Shown here piece after piece: positions 40,721 through 50,310 of a stretch of DNA of 64,000 nt. The stretch is from assembly GCF_003112675.1 (NCBI RefSeq), contig NZ_BFAY01000006.1:336689-400688 (forward strand). Reading direction: 5' to 3'. The notes under the pieces are model-generated. The model saw only the letters and a program-made list of their open reading frames with translations, was not told the origin of the DNA and made no database searches. The translations under genes were made by a program, and so were the position numbers. The stretch is from Leptospira johnsonii (GTDB lineage Bacteria > Spirochaetota > Leptospiria > Leptospirales > Leptospiraceae). Each line of letters begins with the position of its first letter. Position 1 is the stretch's first letter.

Positions 40721-41362
40721 ATGCAAAATAAGATCTCCGATATCCGTAACGAATACAGCAAAGCTTCTCTGGACGAAAAAGATATAGGAGATTCTCCCAT
40801 CGATTTTTTTAAAACTTGGTTCGACCAAGCGGTCCGTTCGGAAGTAAGAGAACCGACCGCAATGACCTTGGCAACTGTTCGGAAAGACGGAATGCCTGAC
40901 GCAAGGATCGTTTTACTCAAAGGGATCGAAAAAGAAGGATTCCAGTTTTACACCAATTACTCAAGCTCCAAAGGAAAAGAATTGGATTCTAATCCGAACG
41001 CCTGCCTTGTATTTTTCTGGGCGGAATTAGAAAGACAAGTTCGGATCAGAGGAATGATCTCCAAAGTTTCTAGAGAAAATTCGGAAGAATATTTTCATTC
41101 TAGACCTTTCGCAAGCCAAATCGGTGCGCTTGCTTCTGCTCAGAGTGATCCTTTGGACGATAGATCTATTTTAGATAAACATTATGAAGAATTAAAACTG
41201 AAATACGAAGGTAAAACAGTTCCCCTGCCGGAAAACTGGGGCGGTTATATATTAGAAGCTTCTGAAATAGAATTTTGGCAGGGACGAAGAAGCCGCCTAC
41301 ATGATCGGATCTTATTCCGAAAAGTAGGCGTTACCTGGACAAAAACCAGACTACAACCTTAG
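40721..41362 (+). CDS. pdxH: pyridoxamine/pyridoxine 5'-phosphate oxidase
   Basis: FMN enzyme that makes PLP from PNP/PMP. The 213-residue protein has the family blocks [45 protein letters not shown], and the C-terminal [31 protein letters not shown] which contains the substrate Arg. Its stop at 41360-41362 overlaps the ribBA stop; the two are convergent. The neighbouring PLP aminotransferase is consistent but not proof of linkage. Confidence 0.95.
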   Translation: MQNKISDIRNEYSKASLDEKDIGDSPIDFFKTWFDQAVRSEVREPTAMTLATVRKDGMPDARIVLLKGIEKEGFQFYTNYSSSKGKELDSNPNACLVFFWAELERQVRIRGMISKVSRENSEEYFHSRPFASQIGALASAQSDPLDDRSILDKHYEELKLKYEGKTVPLPENWGGYILEASEIEFWQGRRSRLHDRILFRKVGVTWTKTRLQP

Positions 41363-42564
41363 TTCAGTCCGAGTAAATGCCCCATTCTCATTTTTTTAGT
41401 GAATAGATAATGGTGGTTATTTCCTGTAGGTTTGATCTCTATCGGGATACGATCCGTAACTTCCAGACCATAACCTTCTAACCCGACGATCTTACGTGGA
41501 TTATTGGTAAGAAGTTTCATCTTACCCACACCTATATCTTTCAAGATCTGAGCGCCAACTCCGTATTCTCTCAAGTCGGGAGCAAATCCCAATTTCTCGT
41601 TAGCTTCTACAGTGTCCAAACCTTGGTCCTGCATATTATAAGCCTTGAGTTTATTGATAAGACCGATTCCCCTACCTTCTTGTCTCATGTAGAGAAGAAT
41701 ACCCTTCCCTTCCTGAGCGATCATAGAAAGAGCGGAATGAAGTTGAGGTCCACAATCGCAGCGCCCGCTTCCGAAAATATCCCCGGTAAAACACTCCGAA
41801 TGTACGCGGACCATTACAGGTTCGTTCTTATCAATTTTACCTTTTACTAATGCAACATGCACCTTATCATCAATGATGGTAGAATAAGCTCTGACGGAAA
41901 AATCCCCGTATTCGGTAGGAAGACTAGTCTCCACTTCTAGATGGATTAGATTTTCTTTTTTCCTTCTGTAACGAATTAGGTCTTCGATTGTATAAATATT
42001 CAGTCCGTGTTTTTCTGCGAATTTTTCCAGATCAGGAAGACGAGACATTGTTCCATCATCGTTCATGATCTCGCAGATCACAGCAGCAGGATAAAGCCCC
42101 GCCAATTTTGAAAGATCTACAGAGGCCTCTGTATGTCCTGCTCTTCTGAGAACTCCGCCTGAAACCGCTTGTAGAGGGAATAAATGACCAGGTTTCATCA
42201 GGTCGCCCGGGGTAGTTTTAGGATCGATCAGAACTTGTATGGTAGTAGCTCTATCCTGGGCGGAAATCCCAGTAGTAGTTCCGTGTTTTGCGTCTACGGA
42301 AACAGTAAATGCTGTCCCGTGTTTGTCTCCCAAACTCAGGTCGTCCACCATTCTGTTCAGACCGAGCTGTCTGAGCCTGTCTCCCTCCATAGGAAAACAA
42401 ATCAGCCCCCTTCCGTAGGTGGCCATAAAATTCACCTTTTCTTTGTCGGTGAATTGGGCGGCACAAACCAGATCTCCCTCGTTTTCCCTGTCTTCGGAAT
42501 CCACGAGAATGATCATCTTCCCCGCTTTTATATCTTCGATTGCCTGTTCAATGGAGCCGATCAT
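41359..42564 (-). CDS. ribBA: bifunctional 3,4-DHBP synthase / GTP cyclohydrolase II
   Basis: RibBA makes the two precursors of riboflavin. Residues 1-200 are the DHBP synthase domain ([19 protein letters not shown] and [16 protein letters not shown]), residues 205-401 the GTP cyclohydrolase II domain with the zinc Cys in [25 protein letters not shown] and [10 protein letters not shown]. 401 residues is usual. It is last of the ribD-ribE-ribBA group; 115 bases separate it from ribE and hold a CCGAG/CTCGG hairpin (42608-42621) but no recognisable FMN riboswitch. Confidence 0.96.
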   Translation of the reverse strand: MIGSIEQAIEDIKAGKMIILVDSEDRENEGDLVCAAQFTDKEKVNFMATYGRGLICFPMEGDRLRQLGLNRMVDDLSLGDKHGTAFTVSVDAKHGTTTGISAQDRATTIQVLIDPKTTPGDLMKPGHLFPLQAVSGGVLRRAGHTEASVDLSKLAGLYPAAVICEIMNDDGTMSRLPDLEKFAEKHGLNIYTIEDLIRYRRKKENLIHLEVETSLPTEYGDFSVRAYSTIIDDKVHVALVKGKIDKNEPVMVRVHSECFTGDIFGSGRCDCGPQLHSALSMIAQEGKGILLYMRQEGRGIGLINKLKAYNMQDQGLDTVEANEKLGFAPDLREYGVGAQILKDIGVGKMKLLTNNPRKIVGLEGYGLEVTDRIPIEIKPTGNNHHYLFTKKMRMGHLLGLN

Positions 42565-42679
42565 GATTCCACCTCATTTCTTGGACTGTTTTTTTTCCAT
42601 GATAAATCCGAGCCAACTCGGAAAAGTGAGACTGATAGTTGGTAATTCGAACCAAGAATACGGTTTCGGGAATAGACCC

Positions 42680-43285
42680 CTAAGCGTGTTTACCTAGCTG
42701 TTCCAAGTATCTAGCAATTAGGTCCACTTCTAAGTTCACCTTGGCTCCTACTTTCCATGCCTCGGAAGCATTAGTGACAATAAGAGTTTCCGGGATCAGA
42801 ACCAATTCGAATTCTCCCGGTCTTGAATCCACGATGGTAAGAGAGATCCCGTCCACAGTCACGCTACCTCTGACCGCAAAATATTTGGTGAAAGAAGGAT
42901 CATGGGAAATTACGAACCTTCTCACCTTCCCGGAATCTTTTTCTTCTGAAAGGAGAATAGTTCCTGTTAGATCCACATGGCCAGTCACAAAATGACCGCC
43001 CATTCTAGTATGGGGAAGGACAGATCTCTCTAAATTAATTTTGGTTCCTACTTGGAAACTACCAAAATTAGTAAGCTCTAGAGTTTTGTAAGAAGAATAA
43101 AATTCGAATTTGTTCCCATTCTCTAAGAAGGAAGTAACAGTATGGCAGGCACCGTTAACGGAAATTGAGTCCCCGCTTTTTAGATCGGGATCTTTCCATG
43201 TGGTGGATACTTTAAAAATTTTACCGTCACCTGTGTCTTGGACAGATTCAATTTTTCCGGTACATTCTATAAGTCCTGTGAACAT
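42680..43285 (-). CDS. ribE: riboflavin synthase alpha subunit
   Basis: Dismutes two 6,7-dimethyl-8-ribityllumazine into riboflavin. The protein shows the two lumazine-binding repeats: [20 protein letters not shown] with [17 protein letters not shown], then [19 protein letters not shown] with [14 protein letters not shown]. Start MFTGLIE at 43285 (201 residues) is preferred because it aligns with the universal N-terminus; it overlaps the ribD end by 19 bases. Some annotators name it ribC. Confidence 0.95.
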   Translation of the reverse strand: MFTGLIECTGKIESVQDTGDGKIFKVSTTWKDPDLKSGDSISVNGACHTVTSFLENGNKFEFYSSYKTLELTNFGSFQVGTKINLERSVLPHTRMGGHFVTGHVDLTGTILLSEEKDSGKVRRFVISHDPSFTKYFAVRGSVTVDGISLTIVDSRPGEFELVLIPETLIVTNASEAWKVGAKVNLEVDLIARYLEQLGKHA

Positions 43286-44553
43286 CTTCCCACCTCCCAA
43301 AGATCGGAACCTAGTTCGGTCTGCCATTCCATGGAAAATTTTCCCTTCCATTCAGGCAAGATTCCTTTTGGAAAAGAAACAGTATTAGATCTGATTTGTA
43401 AGATCGCATCATCTTCGGTAAGAATGGGAGAAAATAGTTTGTATAGAAAATTTCCGCCTTCCACGAGCGCAGTGTTGATTTCCCAAGAATGTAAAACTTC
43501 TAAAATTCTGGAGACATCCGAGAAACTGATCTTCTCCAATGGAAATTTGGAAAGGTTCTCTAATCGTTTTAGTAAACTTGGATCGTAAGATTTTTTCTCA
43601 TCCAAGAAGAATGCGGCATACTTCTTTTCGATCCTATCATTGATCCGATTTTGTTTTTCTAAAAATTTCTCGCTGATAGAATTTTGGTCCGGTAAAAAGA
43701 AAACTCTTAGAGGTTGATAATCCTTCTCTTTTTCTTTATGGATCTCAAACACTTTCGGATCAGAAGAATATTCTAAAACCGCTGAGACAAGTCCAGAAAA
43801 TCCTTTGTAGGAATTCCTACCTAGATTGAAATTCTCAATATTACGTAAAATATTCGGCGCGATACTCGGCAAAGAAGAAGGGATTCTAAAATCCAAACCT
43901 GGGTCGTCGACTCGGACAGTATTGGGTCCTACCAGTATCGCATCCACCTTGGCTCGGACGAGAGAGAGAAATACATCCGATTCGTTTGAGGATATTTTCT
44001 CCCTAAGACCTTCTCCTGAACTGAAATAACCTTCTTTGCTGAGAGAAGTTTTGAGTAAAACTGCAGGCCTTCTTCTTTTTATCCTGGACTTGAACCCGAA
44101 CAAAAACTCTGAAGAAATTTCGGCTAATCTAGGATTCTCTACAACCTGGATGCCGATCTCTGATAGTTTGTTCAAACCGGAAGAAGTAGAAACCAAAGGA
44201 TTCGGATCCTTCCATCCGTATTCCAGACGAATAGGTTTTTCTTCTAAGAATAGATCGATACAAGGAGGGGTTTTGCCGTAATGAGAGCAAGGCTCTAAGG
44301 TTACGTATACATTATGATTGGGGAGTTTTCCGTTTGGGAATTTTTCTCGAAGCAAACGATAGGCTTCTCTTTCTGCGTGGTTCTGTCCGGTTTTTTGTGT
44401 AGAAGCGGAAGCCAGGATCTCTCCTGTGTTGGCATCTTCTAAAACGCAAGCCACCGGAGGATTCGGACTAGAATATCCGGTGGAGACAAAGGAATAGCGG
44501 ATCAGTTCCTCCCGAATTTTTTCCGGGAGGGAATGGCTCAAGAGCGTTTCCAC
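43267..44553 (-). CDS. ribD: riboflavin-specific deaminase/reductase
   Basis: Bifunctional step 2-3 of riboflavin synthesis. The deaminase half has the zinc site [11 protein letters not shown] and [17 protein letters not shown]; the reductase half follows with [16 protein letters not shown] and [11 protein letters not shown]. 428 residues, slightly longer than E. coli RibD (367). It overlaps the secF stop by 16 bases and the ribE start by 19, so the sec and rib genes appear translationally linked. Confidence 0.94.
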   Translation of the reverse strand: METLLSHSLPEKIREELIRYSFVSTGYSSPNPPVACVLEDANTGEILASASTQKTGQNHAEREAYRLLREKFPNGKLPNHNVYVTLEPCSHYGKTPPCIDLFLEEKPIRLEYGWKDPNPLVSTSSGLNKLSEIGIQVVENPRLAEISSEFLFGFKSRIKRRRPAVLLKTSLSKEGYFSSGEGLREKISSNESDVFLSLVRAKVDAILVGPNTVRVDDPGLDFRIPSSLPSIAPNILRNIENFNLGRNSYKGFSGLVSAVLEYSSDPKVFEIHKEKEKDYQPLRVFFLPDQNSISEKFLEKQNRINDRIEKKYAAFFLDEKKSYDPSLLKRLENLSKFPLEKISFSDVSRILEVLHSWEINTALVEGGNFLYKLFSPILTEDDAILQIRSNTVSFPKGILPEWKGKFSMEWQTELGSDLWEVGRCSQDL

Positions 44554-45476
44554 CTCTTACTCAAGCCATCGTAGATATCCACGAGAGGTGCAGCAATAAA
44601 TACTGAGGAGAATGTTCCGAGGATGATCCCGAAGGTAAGAACATAAGCGAAGTCATATAACTCCACGGCCCCACCTATGATAATCGCAACCACGGAGATC
44701 AAAGTCGCCACGGAAGTATTGAACGTTCTGGAAAGTGTTTGGTTGATCGAAATATTGATTATTTGGGAAAAAGCATCTCTCAAGTTCCCTGCATTTTCAC
44801 GGATCCTATCGAATACCACGATCGTATCGTTGATTGAATATCCTAATAAGGTCAGAAGGGCCGCAATAATAGGAACGCTCGGTTTGATCTGGAAAAATCC
44901 GATAAACGCGATCGTGATCACTAAGTCATGGATCAAAGCTAAGATTGCTCCCAATGCAAACTTGAATTGGAAACGGAAGCTTAAGTAAAGCATAATGAAG
45001 AAAAGAGTTAAACTCAAAAGAGAGATCCCTGTGGAAGTCAACTCGGCCCCTACTACGGAACCTACTTGGTTCGCGGAGAGGATTTTCTTTTTTTCTAATT
45101 TGAAGTCTTCTTGTAAAAGTCCTATTAATGCATCGATCGCAGAAGCTTGTTTTGCTTCTATACTATCTTTACCTTTTCTTTCTACATAAAGTTGTTTGAT
45201 CTGGTCTACAGAGCCTAGGCCTATATCGATTTGGTAATCGTTTTTATCCTTATCCATAAGGACCAAAACAGCTTCTAAGTTTTTAGAGGAGAAATACTCC
45301 TCCAAGGTTTTACGTTCCACATTCTCAGGGAATTCGACTACGGCTCTTAAACCTCCGTCAAAATCCAAAGAAGTAGCAAATCCTCCGTATTTTCCGAAGG
45401 TTACTCCGAACCCGATCACTATCAGGATCGTAGAGAAAGTAATGGATATGTATTTATATTTTATAAAATCAAACAT
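44538..45476 (-). CDS. secF: Sec translocase accessory subunit SecF
   Basis: SecF with SecD uses the proton gradient to pull exported protein through SecYEG. The 312-residue protein from ATG 45476 (MFDFIKYKYI) has the first helix, the periplasmic P1 loop with DFDGGLRAVVEFP, and the transmembrane core with GYSINDTIVVFDRIRENAGN, the SecF signature. Longer starts from 45524 lie inside secD and are not favoured. It overlaps secD by eight bases and ribD by 16. Confidence 0.95.
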   Translation of the reverse strand: MFDFIKYKYISITFSTILIVIGFGVTFGKYGGFATSLDFDGGLRAVVEFPENVERKTLEEYFSSKNLEAVLVLMDKDKNDYQIDIGLGSVDQIKQLYVERKGKDSIEAKQASAIDALIGLLQEDFKLEKKKILSANQVGSVVGAELTSTGISLLSLTLFFIMLYLSFRFQFKFALGAILALIHDLVITIAFIGFFQIKPSVPIIAALLTLLGYSINDTIVVFDRIRENAGNLRDAFSQIINISINQTLSRTFNTSVATLISVVAIIIGGAVELYDFAYVLTFGIILGTFSSVFIAAPLVDIYDGLSKRWKRS

Positions 45477-47409
45477 TTTTGGACTCCAGTTTTTTGAATC
45501 CGATACGGAGTTTACGAACTCCAAATTTGTTTACCAATAGATCCATGATCATTCTACTTAAGAACAAGGAGGTAAACAGGGAAGTTACGATACCCCAACA
45601 AAGAGTGATCGCGAATCCTTTGATCGGTCCGTTTCCTAATTTGATCATCAAGATCCCTGAGATCAAAGTGGTTACGTTACTGTCCATAATCGTCCAGAAA
45701 GCGTTCTCAAAACCTTGGGCAACTGCTGCGGAAACATGTTTTCCTGCCGCAAGCTCTTCTTTGATCCTTTCGTAGATAATTACGTTAGCGTCCACCGCCA
45801 TACCCACTGTGAGGATAATCCCCGCAAAACCAGGTAAGGTCAAAGTGAATCCCATCAAGGATAGAAGCGCCATAAGCACGATCACATTTACGAGAAGTGC
45901 GATATCCGCAACCAAGCCGGACAATCTATAGATGATCAACATGAATACGATCACGAGTGCAAATCCTAAAAGGACCGCCTTTAATCCTACTTCGATGGAT
46001 TCGATCCCTAAAGTAGGACCGATAAATCTCATTTCTAAAACGTTCAATGGAATAGGAAGTGCACCCTCACTGATCACGTTTGCGAGGTCTGTAGCTTCTT
46101 TTTGCCCGAACTCTCCGTCAATCTGAGCGTTACCACCTGCGATAGGACTACGAATGACTGGATCGGAGATGACTTTGTCTCCCCAAACGATTGCAAGCTG
46201 TCTTCCTACGTTTTTGGAAGTGATATCGAAAAATTTCTCAGCACCTTGAGAAGTTAAGGAGAAGGAAACGTAATAAGAAAGTCTGTTCTGGTCGTAACTC
46301 TCACGAGCATTTCTCATATCCTTTCCGTCTAGAGAAATGGCTCTTTCCAGAACTACAAATTCTCTAGGAAGAAGAGAAGCTTTAGGGTTATTTGCCCTGG
46401 ACCATTTTACGTACAATTTATATTTTTCAGGAATATTGTACTTCTTCTCCATAGCTGCCAGGAATCTGTCCTGCTCGTCTTTTCCCAGTTTCTGTTTTAC
46501 GATATTCTGGAATTTAACGATCTCGGTTTCTTCCCTTTTACCTTGGTTCATGAGTTTCATTTCTTCTAACTCAATGGCGTCGTGGTAAGTACCTCTGGAG
46601 TTTCCGTTGGAATCAGAAGGTTCTCTCAATCTGTATTCCACAGTTTCCGTATTTCGGATAATATCTAAGATCTGAGAAGAGTTGCTTACACCTGGTAAGG
46701 AAACCTCGATGGAATCTTGGTCCTTCTGGATACGCACTTGAGGCTCGGTTAGGTTTTGGTTGGTTAAACGGTTATCTATGATAAGTTTCGCTTTTTCCAA
46801 CTCCGCCAGTTTTCTGCCAGGAGTTAATTCGAAATAACTTTCGATCTCTTTCAGTTTGTCCTGAGCTTCTTTTCTTTCTTTTTCGGAAAGGCTATGATCG
46901 TCTTTTTTACGGGTAAGTTCTTCGATCTCTTTTGTATAAGAATCTTTTAATTTGGAAGTATAATCGTCGAAGTCACCTTTCAGAACGACTCTCATTCCAC
47001 CTTGTAAGTCCAATCCCAAACGGATCGCCAAAGGTCTTCCGCCGAAAATATATTCTTCTACCCAAGTAGGTCTAAGTTTGTTCTTAGGTTCTAAGATCAG
47101 TTCCTGGTTTTCTTGGGAAAGCTGGTTGATCTTTGCAGAAGTGATGAATCTTCCTTTGACTAGATAATAATCCTGCTCAGGAAAAATACTAGGATCAGGC
47201 TCAATCTGCCAGTCACTTTTCGGGTTATAATCGGCTTTCCATCTTTCCGCAAAGCTGGAAAGTAATTCTTTGCGGGTTTCTTCCGGTAATTGTTTAAATT
47301 CTTTTCTTACTGCGAGTTCCAATTCCCTTTCGGCGAAGTTTGGGTAAAGAAGCGTCAATGAAGACGCAACTACCAATATTGGAACAAAAATCCATTGGAC
47401 AGATTTCAA
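45469..47409 (-). CDS. secD: Sec translocase accessory subunit SecD
   Basis: Partner of SecF. The 646-residue protein has an N-terminal helix, a large periplasmic region beginning RLGLDLQGGMRVVLKGD (SecD signature) with VSLPGVSN, and six-helix RND-type core with GMAVDANVIIYERIKEEL. The periplasmic insert with the Lys/Glu-rich helix (KLKDSYTKEIEELTRKKDD) is longer than in E. coli SecD head region, as in other spirochaetes. It lies 10 bases after the unknown gene at 47420. Confidence 0.95.
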   Translation of the reverse strand: MKSVQWIFVPILVVASSLTLLYPNFAERELELAVRKEFKQLPEETRKELLSSFAERWKADYNPKSDWQIEPDPSIFPEQDYYLVKGRFITSAKINQLSQENQELILEPKNKLRPTWVEEYIFGGRPLAIRLGLDLQGGMRVVLKGDFDDYTSKLKDSYTKEIEELTRKKDDHSLSEKERKEAQDKLKEIESYFELTPGRKLAELEKAKLIIDNRLTNQNLTEPQVRIQKDQDSIEVSLPGVSNSSQILDIIRNTETVEYRLREPSDSNGNSRGTYHDAIELEEMKLMNQGKREETEIVKFQNIVKQKLGKDEQDRFLAAMEKKYNIPEKYKLYVKWSRANNPKASLLPREFVVLERAISLDGKDMRNARESYDQNRLSYYVSFSLTSQGAEKFFDITSKNVGRQLAIVWGDKVISDPVIRSPIAGGNAQIDGEFGQKEATDLANVISEGALPIPLNVLEMRFIGPTLGIESIEVGLKAVLLGFALVIVFMLIIYRLSGLVADIALLVNVIVLMALLSLMGFTLTLPGFAGIILTVGMAVDANVIIYERIKEELAAGKHVSAAVAQGFENAFWTIMDSNVTTLISGILMIKLGNGPIKGFAITLCWGIVTSLFTSLFLSRMIMDLLVNKFGVRKLRIGFKKLESKNV

Positions 47410-47419
47410 ATTCGGACTC

Positions 47420-48130
47420 CTAGTCTCTTCTCACTTTGTTGATGGTCACAGGGGAACGCCGAGTGACGCGTGCGCCTTTCGCTCTGAATTGATATAAAGC
47501 AAAAGCAAGTATGATTGCGATAATAATGATCGCCTTTTTATGTTCAGAGAAAAAACCGGCAATGGCTCCCTGCTCTTTTTGTTCCGCAGCCTTTCTTTTC
47601 TCTTCTTCTTTTTTCTTATCGTCTCCGAGTTTTAGGATCTCTCCCAACTTCTCACGAATAGAAATATCTTCTTTAGGTAAAGAAGAAGCGCTAGCGTTAT
47701 AACCAGGTAGATTTCTCGGACTTAAAGTTGTTTCTTCATTCAACCAGTACGGCTTTTGGATCTCAGCCGAAACTTCCGGATTAGAAACTTCTTTGTTTAG
47801 ATTTCTCTCAGTGGTTTCATTCGGTCCGTTAGGATCTCCTGAATTTTTTCCCTGAGTAGGATCTTCTGGTGCGATTTCCGGATCTACTTTTTTCTTAGGC
47901 TCGGATTCTTTCTGCTCGGTCTCTTTGGACTCGACGACCTTCTTCTTTCTGCCTACATTCTTCTTTACTTTTTTCTTTCTAGAAGCTTTTGCAAGGGGAG
48001 TTTTTTTGGAAGAAGTGGTAGTTTTCTTAGGTTCGGAAACCTTATCCAAAAAATCGATTTCTTCTCCGTCCTGTCCGAAAATCGGAAGGACCAAAGAGAT
48101 GGAAAGAAGGAGGCATAGGACTTTATTCAT
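47420..48130 (-). CDS. exported membrane-tethered Lys/Glu-rich protein of unknown function, between yajC and secD
   Basis: Not recognised. Signal peptide at residues 1-18 (MNKVLCLLLSISLVLPIFGQ), then a long basic and polar section (KKTPLAKASRKKKVKKNVGR), acidic/proline parts, and one C-terminal transmembrane helix (AIIIIAIILAFALYQF) followed by a short basic tail. So it is likely to span from the inner membrane with a large disordered periplasmic region. Placement between yajC and secD in a coupled sec run suggests a Sec accessory role, by inference only. Start ATG 48130 preferred over 48139. Confidence 0.7.
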   Translation of the reverse strand: MNKVLCLLLSISLVLPIFGQDGEEIDFLDKVSEPKKTTTSSKKTPLAKASRKKKVKKNVGRKKKVVESKETEQKESEPKKKVDPEIAPEDPTQGKNSGDPNGPNETTERNLNKEVSNPEVSAEIQKPYWLNEETTLSPRNLPGYNASASSLPKEDISIREKLGEILKLGDDKKKEEEKRKAAEQKEQGAIAGFFSEHKKAIIIIAIILAFALYQFRAKGARVTRRSPVTINKVRRD

Positions 48131-48170
48131 GATACGCACCGGTTATACTGATACTATCGGAAAGACGGAT

Positions 48171-48509
48171 TTACGCCTCTTTCTCTTTTTCTTTCTTTCT
48201 TAAAATCGTGCTGGAATTGAAGGTAACATTGGTGTCTTTAGCGATTGCCAGGACCACAGACTCGTTATTGTCCTTAAATTCCACCACCTTGCCATGGATC
48301 CCGGAAGAAGTGATGACCACATCGCCTTTTTGTAGGCTCTCGATCATTGTTTTTCTTTTCTTTTCCTCGTTTCTTTGAGGACGGATCACGATAAAATACA
48401 GAATGATAAATAGGATCGGGATGAATAATAGAGTGTTAAATCCGCCACCCTGAGCTCCTGCCGGATCCGCTTGAGCTAATAAGAATAAATTTTGAAGATT
48501 ACTGAGCAT
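48171..48509 (-). CDS. yajC: Sec translocon accessory subunit YajC
   Basis: Small inner-membrane protein associated with SecDF. The 112-residue protein has one transmembrane segment (FNTLLFIPILFIILYFIVI) immediately followed by RPQRNEEKKRK, the YajC signature, and a SH3-like C-terminal part (LQKGDVVITSSGIHGKVVE). The usual short Gly-rich lead (GAQGGGFN) is present. It is 54 bases downstream of trpD and 40 upstream of the unknown gene. Confidence 0.95.
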   Translation of the reverse strand: MLSNLQNLFLLAQADPAGAQGGGFNTLLFIPILFIILYFIVIRPQRNEEKKRKTMIESLQKGDVVITSSGIHGKVVEFKDNNESVVLAIAKDTNVTFNSSTILRKKEKEKEA

Positions 48510-48563
48510 GATGAAACCTGTGCTTCCTTTTTTGGTCCTTTTTGAGACCAGTATTTTCCTTTA

Positions 48564-49574
48564 TTATCCCTTGGTAATTAAATTTTGAAAGAAGGCGCCT
48601 GTTTTTCCGGAAGCCAACTGTTCTAATGCGATTTTGTAACCATCTAGGATAGAAGGAGCCTTTCCCAAGGTGAAAAGCCCTGCTCCCGCATTTAAGGCAA
48701 CTGCGTGAGTGCCTGCAATCTTCTCCCCTGCCAGGATTTTTCTTGCCAAGGACTCTGCTTGGTCCGGTCCACTGGTAAATACTTCCGCAGGATTCAGATC
48801 TTTTACGCCCAATTCTTTAGGATCGAAGTCTTTTCTGGAGATGACTCCGTCTTCCAATAGAGTATAATCCGTTTTTTCGAAAATGGAGAATTCGTCCAAG
48901 CCGTCTCTAGAATGACATACTAAGGCTCTTCTCAAACCCAAACCTTGCAGAACTCTGATAAAAGTTTCCGTCAATTCAGGTTCGTACACTCCAATGATCT
49001 GGTATTGAGGAGAGAACGGATTACTTAGAGGTCCGATCATATTGAATAAGGTCCTAAATCCCAATTCTTTACGAACAGGTCCTGCAAACTTCATGGATGG
49101 ATGCCACATAGGAGCAAATAAGAAAGCAAATCCGTTATCGACCAGATGGGATTCCACTTCTTCTTGGGTCTTCTCCGTATTATAACCTAATCTTCCTAGA
49201 ATATCGCTAGAACCGGTATGAGAAGAAACAGAACGGTTTCCATGTTTTGCTACCTTGATCCCTAAAGAAGAAAGTACAATTGCAGAAAGTGTGGAGATAT
49301 TTACTGTTCCTTTTCCATCCCCGCCTGTTCCGCAGGTGTCCAGCATATCGAATGGAAAAACTGTTTTAGGCTTAAGCGCATTTCGGCGAAGCGCCAGACA
49401 GAAACCAAGTAGCTCGTCTACGGTTTCTCCCTTTGCTCTCATTGCGGTCAAAAAAGAAGAAAGTAGGATCTCCGACACTTCTCCTTTCATTACGGAATTG
49501 ATCGAGGCTTCCGCTTCCGAAACTGTAAGATTCTTTTTTTCTAAAACTTTGATGATAGCTTGTCTAATTTCCAT
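48564..49574 (-). CDS. trpD: anthranilate phosphoribosyltransferase
   Basis: Joins anthranilate and PRPP in tryptophan synthesis. The 336-residue protein has DTCGTGGDGKGTVNISTLSA (PRPP-binding GTGGDG), KHGNRSVSSHTGSSDILGRLG and the LGFRTLFNMIGPLSNP segment. It is the only trp gene in view, placed between pgsA (11-base overlap) and yajC, which is unusual for a pathway gene. Confidence 0.95.
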   Translation of the reverse strand: MEIRQAIIKVLEKKNLTVSEAEASINSVMKGEVSEILLSSFLTAMRAKGETVDELLGFCLALRRNALKPKTVFPFDMLDTCGTGGDGKGTVNISTLSAIVLSSLGIKVAKHGNRSVSSHTGSSDILGRLGYNTEKTQEEVESHLVDNGFAFLFAPMWHPSMKFAGPVRKELGFRTLFNMIGPLSNPFSPQYQIIGVYEPELTETFIRVLQGLGLRRALVCHSRDGLDEFSIFEKTDYTLLEDGVISRKDFDPKELGVKDLNPAEVFTSGPDQAESLARKILAGEKIAGTHAVALNAGAGLFTLGKAPSILDGYKIALEQLASGKTGAFFQNLITKG

Positions 49575-50310
49575 TTTTACCGAATGCCCTCCGAATAGAG
49601 CTGTAACGGATCACTTCCCTGTTTGAGATCAAATAACGTATTCCGGAAAGCACAGTGATCAGAGTGGTCAAAAGCATTCCGAAATAAGGAACGAATCCAC
49701 CCAATCCAAACACCAATTCGTTCCAGCCGGGGGCACCGTTTTCCTTCCAAACCTTCACGAAGGCAACTGCGTTTTCGGAAGCGATCCCAAAAACGGTCAT
49801 ACCGGCAAGCTTGCCACTCTGGTAGACCTCGTTGATCAGTATCCTTTTATTCGAAGAAACTAATATGAAGAAGATCAAAATTAGGATAATAGCTCCCATC
49901 TGGAAGGCGGTCTTTACCTTTCCAAGCATGGTGGTTCTGATGGATTTTCCCAAACGGATCGCAAGATAGCGTAAGGTTGTGATCAGCATATCCCTTCCGA
50001 TGATCAGAATGACCATCCAAAGTTCTATTTGTTCATGCAGAAAAATGAATGTAGTAAAACAACCTACTACAATGATCTTATCAGCGAGTGGATCCAGGAA
50101 TTTTCCGAACTCGGTCTCTTGTTTCCATTTTCTGGCCAAATACCCGTCTATAAAATCCGTAATAGAAGCTATAGAAAACAAGACCAGAGCGGCGATATGA
50201 TACGCCTGTTCTTTTTGGTACAAAAACCAGATAAAAAAAGGTAAAGAGGCAACTCTTAGTATTGTAAGAGCATTAGGTAAGTTTATATTCGGATTCAAGT
50301 TTCCAACCAA
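49564..50310 (-). CDS. pgsA: CDP-diacylglycerol-glycerol-3-phosphate 3-phosphatidyltransferase
   Basis: Makes phosphatidylglycerol phosphate. The CDP-alcohol phosphotransferase motif DG-x2-AR-x8-G-x3-D-x3-D is present as DFIDGYLARKWKQ then EFGKFLDPLADK. 248 residues; multi-helix membrane protein, with an insert-like region (SSNKRILINEVYQSG) and a hydrophobic end. It overlaps rimO by 16 bases and trpD by 11. The family also includes other CDP-alcohol transferases, but the N-terminus LPNALTILRVASLPFF is PgsA-typical. Confidence 0.92.
   Translation of the reverse strand: MVGNLNPNINLPNALTILRVASLPFFIWFLYQKEQAYHIAALVLFSIASITDFIDGYLARKWKQETEFGKFLDPLADKIIVVGCFTTFIFLHEQIELWMVILIIGRDMLITTLRYLAIRLGKSIRTTMLGKVKTAFQMGAIILILIFFILVSSNKRILINEVYQSGKLAGMTVFGIASENAVAFVKVWKENGAPGWNELVFGLGGFVPYFGMLLTTLITVLSGIRYLISNREVIRYSSIRRAFGKNGN

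Noticed and set aside
42566..42679. FMN riboswitch before ribBA
   Set aside because: The gap has one small hairpin but none of the conserved RFN sequence blocks.
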